From Bolinopsis microptera (taxonomy: Eukaryota > Ctenophora > Tentaculata > Lobata > Bolinopsidae): a DNA stretch of 64,000 nt. Below, piece after piece: positions 39,201 through 47,534 of the stretch (position 1 is its first letter; every line of letters begins with the position of its first letter). The stretch is taken from NCBI RefSeq assembly GCF_026151205.1, contig NC_087082.1, forward strand, positions 19,492,494-19,556,493. Reading direction: 5' to 3'. The position numbers were made by a program, and so were the translations under genes. Under the pieces are notes generated by a model. The model searched no databases and was not told the DNA's origin. It was given only the letters and a program-made list of their open reading frames with translations.

Positions 39201-42200
39201 GTGAAGTATAAACCACAAATAGATACCCATTAAACCCAGCTCCTACTGATGGTTAGTGTGAAGTATAAACCACAAATAGATACCCATTAAACCCAGCTCC
39301 TACTGATGGTTAGTGTGAAGTATAAACCACAAATATATACCCATTAAACCCAGCTCCTACTGATGGTTAGTGTGAACTATAAACCACAAATATATACCCA
39401 TTAAACCCAGCTCCTACTGATGGTTAGTGTGAAGTATAAACCACAAATAGATACCCATTAAACCCAGCTCCTACTGATGGTTAGTGTGAAGTATAAACCA
39501 CAAATAGATACCCATTAAACCCAGCTCCTACTGATGGTTAGTGTGAAGTATAAACCACAAATATATACCCATTAAACCCAACTCCTACTGATGGTTAGTG
39601 TGAACTATAAACCACAAATATATACCCATTAAACCCAGCTCCTACTGATGGTTAGTGTGAACTATAAACCACAAATATATACCCATTAAACCCAGCTCCT
39701 ACTGATGGTTAGTATGAAGTATAAACCACAAATATATACCCATTAAACCCAGCTCCTACTGATGGTTAGTGTGAAGTATAAACCACAAATAGATACCCAT
39801 TAAACCCAGCTCCTACTGATGGTTAGTGTGAAGTATAAACCACAAATATATACCCATTAAACCCAGCTCCTACTGATGGTTAGTGTGAACTATAAACCAC
39901 AAATATATACCCATTAAACCCAGCTCCTACTGATGGTTAGTGTGAAGTATAAACCACAAATATATACCCATTAAACCCAGCTCCTACTGATGGTTAGTGT
40001 GAACTATAAACCACAAATATATACCCATTAAACCCAGCTCCTACTAATGGTTAGTGTGAACTATAAACCACAAATATATACCCATTAAACCCAGCTCCTA
40101 CTGATGGTTAGTGTGAAGTATAAACCACAAATAAATACCCATTAAACCCAGCTCCTACTGATGGTTAGTATGAAGTATAAACCACAAATAGATACCCATT
40201 AAACCCAGCTCCTACTGATGGTTAGTATGAAGTATAAACCACAAATAGATACCCTTTAAACCCAGCTCCTACTAATGGTTAGTATGAACTATAAACCACA
40301 AATAGATACCCATTAAACCCAGCTCCTACTAATGGTTAGTATGAACTATAAACCACAAATATATACCCATTAAACCCAGCTCCTACTAATGGTTAGTATG
40401 AACTATAAACCACAAATAGATACCCATTAAACCCAGCTCCTACTAATGGTTAGTATGAAGTATAAACCACAAATATATACCCATTAAACCCAGCTCCTAC
40501 TAATGGTTAGTGTGAACTATAAACCACAAATAGATACCCTTTAAACCCAGCTCCTACTAATGGTTAGTATGAACTATAAACCACAAATATATACCCATTA
40601 AACCCAGCTCCTACTGATGGTTAGTATGAAGTATAAACCACAAATAGATACCCATTAAACCCAGCTCCTACTGATGGTTAGTATGAAGTATAAACCACAA
40701 ATAGATATCCATTAAACCCAGCTCCTACTAATGGTTAGTGTGAACTATAAACCACAAATATATACCCATTAAACCCAGCTCCTACTAATGGTTAGTGTGA
40801 ACTATAAACCACAAATATATACCCATTAAACCCAGCTCCTACTGATGGTTAGTATGAAGTATAAACCACAAATAGATACCCATTAAACCCAGCTCCTACT
40901 AATGGTTAGTGTGAAGTATAAACCACAAATATATACCCATTAAACCCAGCTCCTACTAATGGTTAGTATGAAGTATAAACCACAAATAAATACCCATTAA
41001 ACCCAGCTCCTACTGATGGTTAGTATGAAGTATAAACCACAAATAAATACCCATTAAACCCAGCTCCTACTAATGGTTAGTGTGAACTATAAACCACAAA
41101 TAGATACCCATTAAACCCAGCTCCTACTGATGGTTAGTGTGAAGTATAAACCACAAATAGATACCCATTAAACCCAGCTCCTACTGATGGTTAGTGTGAA
41201 GTATAATCCACAAATAAATACCCATTAAACCCAGCTCCTACTGATGGTTAGTATGAAGTATAAACCACAAATAGATACCCATTAAACCCAGCTCCTACTG
41301 ATGGTTAGTATGAAGTATAAACCACAAATAGATTCCCATTAAACCCAGCTCCTACTGATGGTTAGTATGAAGTATAATCCACAAATATATACCCATTAAA
41401 CCCAGCTCCTACTAATGGTTAGTGTGAAGTATAAACCACAAATATATACCCATTAAACCCAGCTCCTACTGATGGTTAGTGTGAAGTATAAACCACAAAT
41501 AGATACCCATTAAACCCAGCTCCTACTGATGGTTAGTATGAAGTATAAACCACAAATAGATACCCATTAAACCCAGCTCCTACTGATGGTTAGTGTGAAG
41601 TATAAACCACAAATAGATACCCATTAAACCCAGCTCCTACTGATGGTTAGTGTGAAGTATAAACCACAAATAGATACCCATTAAACCCAGCTCCTACTGA
41701 TGGTTAGTGTGAAGTATAAACCACAAATATATACCCATTAAACCCAGCTCACCTGATGGTTAGTGTGAAGTATAAACCACAAATAGATACCCATTAAACC
41801 CAGCTCCTACTAATGGTTAGTGTGAAGTATAAACCACAAATATATACCCATTAAACCCAGCTCCTACTGATGGTTAGTGTGAACTATAATCCACAAATAG
41901 ATACCCATTAAACCCAGCTCACCTGATCTGCTAGTAGTACAGACAAGACAGTTGTCATGGTAACATGACTCATGTAGTACAATACCAGCGGTACACTAGT
42001 ATTATGTTACGAATAACCAGCCTGTACGAGTTGTCCTTCCCCCAATGCTCCCTAAACATACTGATACATTTTAAGTAGCTGATTTTGGGAAGACGACCCC
42101 GACCAGTGACCGACAACTAAGAACCTCTGATCATTCCGGGCTCCCACAGGTATCACATCACATGGCCCAATCAGTGACGTATCATTTCCCAAGCTAGCAT

Positions 42201-42953
42201 GTTAATTAGTTAAAATTGACAGGTTCTTAGTTGTCCGTTAGCCACTGCTTTTTGTTGTCCCAATTATTGTTAGACTCAGGCTGATATAGGGACAAAATAT
42301 TGTAGGTTCTGTTACGATGATTACTCTAGTAAGTGATGTTATTGATATGTTGATACTCATTTTAATCATACTTTAAGAATTTATCAACAATTTTTCAGAA
42401 CCTATACCCCCAGTAGCACCAACCCAAGAACCTAGTAACAGTTACCCTAGTAACAAGACTGCAGCTACGGCTAAACCACCCACTTCTGACACTGACGAGA
42501 ACGGTAGTGGAGCTGAAAACGGCGGAAGTCAAAATGATGAGACTGAAAGTGATAACAATGAGAATTCTAGTCAAAATGACGGTGTGATGGAAAAGACTGA
42601 TGAAGTTACTGCTAAACCAGTAACTGTAGAAATTGACCAAGGACAGGATGGCGGGAACGTTGAAGGTGTGGAAACTGAAAGTGATAACAATAAAAATTCT
42701 AGTCAAACTGAAATTAACGACAGCGGAAAAACTGGGAATCACACTATGGATGTAGAGGAAGGTAGTTCGCAGCAAGATGAGGACGAGGTTGATGGAAAAG
42801 AGGTTGGAAGTGAAAATGAAACTGAGCCTCAGAGCGAAAAAGATCCGTCCAGTCCAGACTCACCAGCATTTGAAAAATCAGAAGATTTGGACAATACAAA
42901 TGAGTCAACCGAAGCTGAATCTCAGTTGGACGAAGATATTGGTAGCGATGGTG

Positions 42954-43020
<67 letters not shown>

Positions 43021-43165
43021 AGGTGAGGGGAAAGGTGAGATTGATAGTACAAATGAAAGCGAAGTTGGAAATACCCCTGCAGACAGTGGTTATTGCAGAA
43101 ATGTTTCAGCTGTTAGTGGATTTTTGATCACGATGATTGTTTTAATCGTTCATGGAGAACATTGA
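15085..43165 (+). CDS. GPI-anchored Ly6/uPAR (LU) domain protein, five exons
   Basis: Joining 15085-15213, 15464-15579, 27792-27913, 28042-28143 and 42399-43165 gives one continuous frame of about 411 codons; every junction has GT/AG ends and matching phases (0, 2, 1, 1). Residues 1-20 (MKETLVVIVLLVCSLPAVLC) form a signal peptide. The LU domain has ten cysteines: CYSC in exon 1, three in exon 2, two in exon 3, and KCYMSTC then the family-typical DLCN in exon 4. Exon 5 encodes an acidic Ser/Glu/Asn stalk of about 225 residues and a hydrophobic end (VSGFLITMIVLIV) typical of a GPI signal. LU proteins are cell-surface binding or modulatory proteins; the partner here is unknown. Introns 2 and 4 are swollen by minisatellites, and an antisense GST gene lies in intron 2. 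Confidence 0.85.
15464..15579 (+). CDS. LU gene exon 2
   Basis: Acceptor ttttatcttcag before 15464, donor gtaatt at 15580. It encodes QYVIDNQHFTLISQSLSTDC and DASGGKKCAGDRCIASHI, with three LU cysteines. It ends in phase 2, as exon 3 requires. Confidence 0.83.
15806..17365 (-). pseudogene. Glutathione S-transferase (mu/sigma-like), interrupted by a transposon
   Basis: Minus-strand coding runs from ATG at 17363-17365 to about 16870 (165 residues) and resumes at about 16008 to the stop at 15806-15808 (66 residues), near the usual cytosolic GST length. The N-terminal thioredoxin-like domain has the catalytic-Tyr context LTYWSIRALGEPIR and the glutathione-binding NLPFIEDDGKKVTQSITIMR. The helical domain continues through FLLGDKPV and then YVDFLLYEYLDQLRQFLP. 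An 861-bp inverted-repeat element (16009-16869) sits between V165 and Y166; removing it with one copy of a 3-bp duplication leaves the frame intact. No ordinary introns are seen, so this may be a retrocopy. ATTAAA lies just 3' near 15765. Either the insertion kills the gene or it is spliced out imperfectly. The protein family is certain; the activity is not. Confidence 0.85.
16009..16869. mobile_element. 861-bp inverted-repeat transposon inside the GST coding sequence
   Basis: Ends are perfect 21-bp inverted repeats (tagtagaggctcttacgggc plus a, and its complement at 16849-16869). Weaker similarity continues to about 55 bp, for example tttctgctacgag against gtctgctcgatac. It is flanked by AAA on both sides, consistent with a 3-bp target duplication, though other parses such as TA are possible. 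No transposase; the 78- and 66-codon frames inside look spurious. GC-rich hairpin gcgcgtagtgcgcgt at about 16355. Confidence 0.82.
17338..17477. repeat. 50-bp minisatellite, three copies at the GST 5' end (array B1)
   Basis: About two and a half units run seamlessly into the GST gene: unit bases 1-27 are the GST codons for MTIKLTYWS in antisense. The sequence just 5' of the ATG on the minus strand is ccttcttatttaggaaATG, a pyrimidine-rich stretch ending in AG, so the unit straddles a possible 3' (or trans-) splice acceptor and a start codon. Confidence 0.93.
17478..18277. mobile_element. 800-bp nonautonomous hAT-like DNA transposon
   Basis: It interrupts the 50-bp array. Ends are short inverted repeats (catagatg... 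and ...catctatg) flanked by a perfect 8-bp target duplication, taaataag, at 17470-17477 and 18278-18285; taaataag occurs once in the intact satellite unit. Both ends are packed with the subterminal motif acgaactc (about five left, seven right, some inverted), resembling subterminal transposase-binding repeats of hAT elements. The interior is AT-rich with no transposase frame. Confidence 0.88.
18278..20954. repeat. 50-bp minisatellite, clean copy (array B2)
   Basis: About 53 near-perfect head-to-tail units. Variation is almost limited to ataag/atgag, ggttgagg/gtgtgagg and gaggtag/gagatag. atgag units are frequent here and rare in array C. The array ends abruptly at gaccagt before the pyrimidine-rich block. 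Confidence 0.95.
20955..22165. repeat. Pyrimidine-rich cctcctcag minisatellite
   Basis: About 1.2 kb made largely of TCC/CCT triplets with recurring cag and ctgggt spacers (cctcctcctcagtcctcctc). It is interrupted at about 21640-21720 by acggacaaaaatggacaaaa-type repeats. The long polypyrimidine runs could form triplex DNA. The reading frames (21715-21936 and others) are low-complexity shadows. Confidence 0.9.
22170..22400. repeat. 20-bp minisatellite (gtccgtccgagtccgcc type)
   Basis: About ten copies of aatgtccgtccgagtccgcc with ggt/aat and gag/ggg variants, trailing into a ggacatgggcggacat stretch and a C-run. Frames are open on both strands only because the unit lacks stop codons. Confidence 0.88.
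22488..22582. repeat. Imperfect inverted repeat
   Basis: Left arm ggttgagggggtttcaagca and right arm gcacttgaaacctcttcaaa are complementary with a few mismatches over about 25 bp. It sits in the single-copy spacer between the GTCC repeat and array C. It may be a small fold-back element or a structured transcript. Confidence 0.5.
22658..26254. repeat. 50-bp minisatellite, clean copy with higher-order structure (array C)
   Basis: About 72 near-perfect units. The rare gaagtgtgag variant occurs at 24391, 25041, 25141, 25691 and 25791, and gagatag at 25201 and 25851: repeated 650-bp (13-unit) spacings. A gagatag/atgag pair at 23401/23481 recurs at 24751/24831, 1350 bp (27 units) later. Confidence 0.95.
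26255..26651. other. Single-copy intron sequence
   Basis: AT-rich DNA between two arrays in LU intron 2. A 63-codon frame at 26435-26626 has no recognisable domain. Nothing else seen. Confidence 0.4.
26652..27834 (+). repeat. 62-bp minisatellite built on the LU exon 3 splice acceptor
   Basis: Nineteen copies of a 62-bp unit (five carry one extra base: copies 1, 2, 5, 8 and 16). Each contains gatttcccctgcag (pyrimidine tract and AG) followed by the first 43 bases of exon 3 (attatcaagagaggcagaag onward) and the spacer aaaatg. In the exon frame, reading from any upstream acceptor into the next copy meets TGA, because 62 is not a multiple of three. The gatatt variant in copies 2, 5 and 8 marks a three-unit higher-order repeat. 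Confidence 0.96.
27792..27913 (+). CDS. LU gene exon 3, starting in the last 62-bp repeat
   Basis: Acceptor ttcccctgcag before 27792, donor gtgaaa at 27914. The first 43 bases lie in the last copy of the 62-bp array; the rest encodes IELHECGSLWLETEQKFCK (two LU cysteines) and SAETGIS. Only the last of 19 identical-looking acceptors gives the full open frame. Confidence 0.85.
28042..28143 (+). CDS. LU gene exon 4, end of LU domain
   Basis: Acceptor attatgcacag before 28042. It encodes DNLKAAKCYMSTCQEDLCN, the canonical LU ending, then IPNALLEPLTSPTD. Donor is gttagt at 28144. The last 12 bases and the donor are the seed of the 57-bp array that follows. Confidence 0.87.
28132..41937 (+). repeat. 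57-bp minisatellite built on the LU exon 4 splice donor (about 242 copies)
   Basis: It fills almost all of intron 4. The unit starts with ctcctactgatg (end of exon 4), then the donor gttagtgtg, then aagtataaaccacaaatata, then tacccattaaacccag. Variants are tagata/tatata/taaata, gtgtg/gtatg, gaag/gaac, aaacc/aatcc, ctgat/ctaat and tcacctgat; the last clusters at 37190-38570. Copies near the ends are more diverged than the central block. Each unit keeps a donor-like gttagt and an AG before ctcctactgatg. Confidence 0.97.
41938..42398. other. End of LU intron 4
   Basis: Single-copy AT-rich DNA holding one MITE-like element and the acceptor of exon 5. Confidence 0.6.
42104..42247. mobile_element. 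144-bp MITE-like element with CAGTG ends
   Basis: Left end cagtgaccgacaactaagaa, right end complementary (ttcttagttgtccgttagccactg region), about 26 bp with two gaps and few mismatches. CAGTG-type termini occur in hAT-like elements, but no 8-bp duplication is seen. Confidence 0.6.
42399..43165 (+). CDS. LU gene exon 5: acidic stalk and GPI signal
   Basis: Acceptor caatttttcag before 42399; the first two bases complete Glu after exon 4. 254 residues: a Pro/Thr-rich start (PIPPVAPTQEPSNSYPSNKT), then a strongly acidic Asn/Ser/Glu/Gly/Asp region with several N-x-S/T sites, an SE dipeptide run, and DSGYCRNVSAVSGFLITMIV as a likely GPI attachment and tail region. Stop TGA at 43163-43165. No cytoplasmic tail beyond HGEH. 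Confidence 0.85.
42953..43020 (+). repeat. In-frame gaaagt hexanucleotide repeat (Ser-Glu run)
   Basis: About 11 tandem gaaagt units in exon 5 encode alternating Glu-Ser in the stalk. The period of six keeps frame. Long open frames on other strands here are shadows. Confidence 0.93.
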
Positions 43166-43575
43166 ACAGCTAAAAACGTTATATTCGAGAAAGATTGAAA
43201 TATCAAATTTTGGCATCGTGACAGTTAAAATATTTTACAGAAAATTTGAGGTTAAAACAAACGAATTAATGATGTAAATTATTTGCTTGTTTAAAACAGA
43301 CTTAATCCTTAAAAGTAGTTATTCGCTATATATCGTAATCGCAAATTAGATAAAATGTGTTCATTGCTGAGCTGTCATTATTTATAATCATTCGTTATAA
43401 ATCAATATTGAAAATTCGTGGAAAATCTGATTTGACAAAAGTCAATAGATTGTTTACTTGTCTCCTGTTAGTGCATGTAGATTGTAGAGTCCAATATCCC
43501 ATTATAATTTATAAATAAGAACAAGTAGGTATATGTAGGTGTAAAGGACCCAGACATTATAATCAAAAAGAGATG
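43166..43575. other. LU gene 3' flank
   Basis: AT-rich presumed 3' UTR. A stretch at about 43492-43540 (atatcccattataat and ataaataagaacaagtaggt) recurs as a diverged direct repeat at 43717-43754, on the far side of the MITE. Confidence 0.5.
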
Positions 43576-43720
43576 ATATTTGACCAAAACCCATAATCAT
43601 GGGTAGAGTGGACCGCTGCTAGTGTCTCTCTTTCCAAAACAAAAGGAAATGATATTAATTTGAATGACCGTCCGCAAATGCGGTCCACTCTACCCATGAT
43701 TATGGGTTTTGGTCAAATAT
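43576..43720. mobile_element. 145-bp MITE with perfect 41-bp inverted repeats
   Basis: Arms 43576-43616 and 43680-43720 are exact complements over 41 bases (left begins atatttgaccaaaacccata). The 63-bp spacer is non-coding. Perfect arms suggest recent mobility or selection for the hairpin. The flanking sequence is itself a direct repeat, so the target duplication is hard to define. Confidence 0.85.
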
Positions 43721-43895
43721 CCCATAATAAATAAGAACAAGTATAGGTAGGTGATACACATAACAACTCCCAATCTGGTTACCTGGTTACCGCCATGTGG
43801 TTACCCATGGTTACACAACATAATATAACAATCGAAATCCAAAACCACGTTTCCAGTTTCCTCCCCGACAGTATCCAGAACAGCAAGCCCGTAAT

Positions 43896-44009
43896 TAATC
43901 AGAGCAGAGCAGGTCAGACTTAAGTAGCCTGTTACCATGACTACTCTGTAACTAATCAGAGCAGAGCAGGTCAGACTTAAGTAGCCTGTTACCATGACTA
44001 CTCTGGAGG
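43896..44009. repeat. 57-bp tandem duplication over a gene 3' end
   Basis: Two near-identical 57-bp copies (43896-43952 and 43953-44009) containing agagcagagcaggtcagact. On the minus strand the unit holds the last 18 or so codons and the stop region of the small gene below, so a second copy of its C-terminal coding lies just downstream of its stop. Confidence 0.9.
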
Positions 44010-44644
44010 CGGTATATCTGAGGGGTCTGCTGTCTGGAGCCTATTTCCCTGCTGGTGATCAGCCGCACCTTCGTGTCGAAGTAGGATATCGGTTGCAACA
44101 CTTTACCGTCTCTAGGTGTGTGTACCTGAAAGTGAAGGTGTCACTTTCACTTCGTGTCGAAGTAGGATATAGGTTGCAACACTTTATCGTCTCTAGGTGT
44201 GTGTACATGCTGTGGGCAGCGTTTTCAGGAGAGTTTATGCTCAGCTTATTAATTGATATTATCCATTTTATCATCGATTTTGTAAGTCTTTAAATCTACT
44301 GCGATTGATTATTGAAAAGCATTTGATGTCTGTACAATGTACCATTATAGGCTTTGTTAGAATTAAATTTGATTTGTTAGATTAATTCAAGAGACAGTAC
44401 AAAATCGCGATAAAAATATGATAACTTGATAAGAGCGTTATAACTTAATCATTATAACTTTATAAGGCGTACAAGTATGAATACTTAATCTAACCGGTAG
44501 GGCGTGCTCCTTCATAATATCAGACCGGTAGATATTATCCCAATACTCCCTAGCCTTCTTCTCGTGCGCAATCTTCTCCTTCCAGATAGTCTCGTCTATC
44601 ACCTGACTGATCTGGGCTGTGTTCAGCTGCCTTCTCCCCGACAT
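43952..44644 (-). CDS. Probable small two-exon protein (88 aa), unrecognised
   Basis: Exon 1 44644-44495 encodes 50 residues from MSGRRQLNTAQISQVIDETI to the end SDIMKEHALP, with donor gttaga. Exon 2 44068-43952 encodes VRLITSREIGSRQQTPQIYR through KSDLLCSD and stop, phase 0 on both sides. The composition (amphipathic, charged, Trp/Tyr spaced, WKEKIAHEKKAREYWDN) looks like a real protein and recalls small axonemal microtubule-inner proteins, but I cannot assign a family. An in-frame ATG lies six codons upstream. The acceptor (cttcgacacgaag) has a weak pyrimidine tract; the exon 2 join is inference. An E-box array lies about 0.5 kb upstream. Confidence 0.5.
44069..44208. repeat. 81-bp tandem duplication ending at a predicted splice acceptor
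   Basis: cttcgtgtcgaagtaggata recurs 81 bp apart (44069 and 44150), followed by about 59 bp of similar sequence. On the minus strand each copy ends in cttcgacacgaag; the 44069 copy ends exactly at the predicted exon 2 start. The plus-strand 99-codon frame across it is probably a shadow. Confidence 0.85.
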
Positions 44645-44699
44645 TGCCCGACACTTCCGCACGTGGAAACTGCGCTTTTATTGTACGTTAAGTGGTGAG

Positions 44700-45143
44700 A
44701 TTTATATGTTGCAATAGTGTGTTGGAAAGGATATGAGAATATAGGGTAACAACCGGACACATCGCACAAGTATCTGATGTTGAAAGAGAATTTGTTAACC
44801 ACTAAAAATAACTGGTAATTGTAAACAAATCTATCAAACAAACAATGAAAACCTATCATATAATAGTAGGAGCATAAACAAAATCATGTAAAAAATAAAA
44901 AACGTACAACAAATTAAAACAAGCTCGACATATGCTCATGACATCATTTCTCGACAATAACAAAAGAACCAAGACAGTACAGCCACGTTGCTAAAAAAAC
45001 TGCTCAAGATTAGAACATGACACGAGTGTTTTCATAGGACCGATCGGAGGACGAGAGGCATCCTCCGAGGGGGTCTGCTTGCCAGGCTATTAGAGCTTTG
45101 TGCAGATCATCAAACTAACACCATTATCCTCTTTCGCAAGCTA
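44700..45143. other. 5' flank of the small minus-strand gene
   Basis: AT-rich, no coding signal; presumed promoter region. Confidence 0.4.
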
Positions 45144-46530
45144 GTCATGTGGCTGCTGGTCACGTGGCTGCTGGTCGCGTGGCTTGCTGGTCATGTGGCT
45201 GGTGATCACGTGGCTTGCTGGTCATGTGGCTTGTGATCATGTGGCTTGCTGGTCACGTGGCTTGCTGGTCACGTGGCTTGCTGTTCACGTGGCTGCTGGT
45301 CACGTGGCTTGCTGGTCATGTGGATTGTGATCATGTGGCTTGCTGGTCACGTGGCTGCTGGTCATGTGGCTTGTGATCATGTGGCTTGCTGGTCACGTGG
45401 CTTGCTGGTCACGTGGCTTGCTGGTCACGTGGCTTGCTGGTCACGTGGCTTGCTGTTCACGTGGCTGCTGGTCACGTGGCTTGCTGGTCATGTGGCTTGC
45501 TGGTCACGTGGCTGGTGATCATGTGGCTTGCTGGCCACGTGGCTTGTGATCACGTGGCTGCTGGTCACGTGGCTGTCATGGCTTGCTGGTCACGTGGCTT
45601 GCTGGTCACGTGGCTGGTGATCACGTGGCTGGCTGGTCATGTGGCTTGCGTCACGTGGCTGGCCCTGGTCATGTGGCTGCGTCACCTGGGCTGGTGAATA
45701 AGTGGCTTGTATCATGTGGCTTGTTGTCACGTGGCTTGGTGATCATGTGGCTTGCTGTCACGTGGCTGTGATCACGTGGCTGCTGGTCACGTGCCTCTGG
45801 TCACGGTGGCTGCTGGTCATGTGGCTGCTGCACGTGGGCTGCTGGTCATGTGGGCTGCGGCACGTGGCTAGCTGTCACGTGGCTGCTGGTCACGTGGATG
45901 CTGGTCATGTGGCTTGCTGTCACGTTTGCTGCTGGTCACTGGCTGTGCTCATGTCTTTGCTGTCATGTGCTTGCAGTCAACTTGCTGCTGGTCACTTGCT
46001 GCTGTCACATGCTTGTTGTCACGTGGCTTTTGGTCACAGTGCCTGGTGATCATGTGGCTTGCTGGTCACGTGATGTGAACATGTGGCTTGTTGGTCACGT
46101 GCTGTGATCAAGTGGCTTCTGGTCACTGGTCTGGTGATCACGTGGCCTGCTGGTCACGTGGCTTGCGGTCCACGTCCTGCTGGTCACGTGGCTTTTTGGT
46201 CACGTGGCTTTTTGGTCACGTGACTTTTTGGTCACGTGGCTGGATCATGAGGATTGCTGGTCATGAGGATTGCTGGTCACGTGGCTGCTGGTCACGTGGC
46301 TTGTTGGTCACGTGGCTGGTGATCATGTGGCTGGTGATCAGGTGGCTGTTGGTCACGTGGCTTGCTGGTCACGTGGCTGCTGGTCACGTGGCTTTTTGGT
46401 CACGTGGCTGGATCATGTGGCTTGCTGGTCATGAGGATTGCTGGTCACGTGGCTGCTGGTCACGTGGCTTGTTGGTCACGTGGTTGGTGATCATGTGGCT
46501 GGTGATCACGTGGCTGTTGGTCACGTGGCT
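45144..46530. repeat. 15-18-bp minisatellite rich in CACGTG E-boxes
   Basis: Tandem ggtcacgtggcttgct units with shorter (ggtcacgtggctgct) and gatcatgtggcttgt variants. By eye about 50 exact CACGTG palindromes, the core E-box bound by bHLH factors such as Myc/Max or USF; most others are catgtg. The middle (about 45640-46130) has more indels than the flanks. Frames of 60-150 codons rich in W, S, R and H here are repeat shadows. Confidence 0.92.
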
Positions 46531-46989
46531 TGTCGTGAAGCTTGTCTGAATATTACACATGACAGCTTTACAGTATGAATAGTGTCCTTTGCTGTGTCAG
46601 AGAGTAGCAATTCTGTAGATATCCAAACTGTTTGATTGAGAATGTTCTTTTTGATAGATGGTTAATGGACTATTCTATTTTACTACTAGACTATAAACAC
46701 GATGGGTTTATTGAATAATAAAGTGGTTCCTTACAAGGTTAACTTCAAGTGACAGCGATTGACCAATCTGCTTTTACTAAATTCTAGGTATTTAAGAATG
46801 AGTGATTTCGACGTAATTTTCATAGTGAATTTTTCTTTTGGTTTAAATTTAATAGAACTAGCAGGAACCCGTATAACCAAAAGACTCAAAAGACTAAAAT
46901 AACTTTTACCTATTTAATTTGCGTTTTTGACACCACTTGATGGTCAAAATTGTGGGCTCTAAAACTCCTATTGCTTGGCCAATTTTCAA
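46531..46989. other. Unassigned AT-rich stretch
   Basis: No gene or repeat recognised. Confidence 0.4.
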
Positions 46990-47534
46990 TTTTTTCCTTT
47001 TCACCCTTTTGAAAAAAGGCAAGAGTGAAGGTTACGAATGGAGGTTTTTTGCAGAAAAGCGTGGATTTTGGAGATAGCAGTAGGCGGATCTGAATATTAT
47101 GTCATTCCGTCCCGTTACCATGCAACAAAAATTGCCGCGCGCGAGGATTGCTTGCGAGATGTGCTATAGATACCTGTGATCTATGAATGCGCGGCGCGAC
47201 TGGTTTTTAATTTATATGATGCTTGTAATGCAATAATATTACTATTAGGTAATACGCCCCAATTTGTAACGTGCACGCCAAGTGTATTGATGAGTACCGA
47301 GTATGTGTTACCTTTGAAGCTAATTTTTGAATTACAGATACAAGTTAAGTTCTACGGCAATGAACTGAATTTTCAATGTTTTCCACCCGTTTATTAGATG
47401 CATAATTTATCAATATTATTATCATGAAAGATTGAAGTTAGGCTGGATTGGAGCTTATACTTAAATTTATAGTAAATGTGAAATGGAAATCTAGCGTTCC
47501 GCCAAAACAAAACAACGGCGCAAATTTCTTGTTC
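46990..47534. mobile_element. Dispersed repeat, copy B
   Basis: Same orientation as 9087-9721, sharing long blocks (ccttttcacccttttgaaaa, gttaagttctacggcaa, gtaaatgtgaaatggaaatc) with scattered substitutions and indels, and lacking the roughly 95-bp GC-palindrome segment of copy A. Frames here are not conserved between copies, so it looks non-coding. Confidence 0.75.

Noticed and set aside
26652..41937. CRISPR-like regular arrays
   Set aside because: There are no unique spacers; whole units are repeated, and the context is intronic in an animal gene.
42744..43127. Frames opposite or shifted from the LU stalk (HFHFHF, KVKVKV)
   Set aside because: Shadows of the gaaagt repeat; the GES-coding frame is the one joined to exon 4 in phase.
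43994..44293. Plus-strand 99-codon frame with an internal repeat
   Set aside because: It overlaps the 81-bp duplication and the antisense small gene, whose two-exon model has better composition; 81 bp happens to keep frame.
45246..46549. Open frames with repeated GHVACWSRGL
   Set aside because: Stop-free readings of the E-box minisatellite with no composition or start context of a gene.
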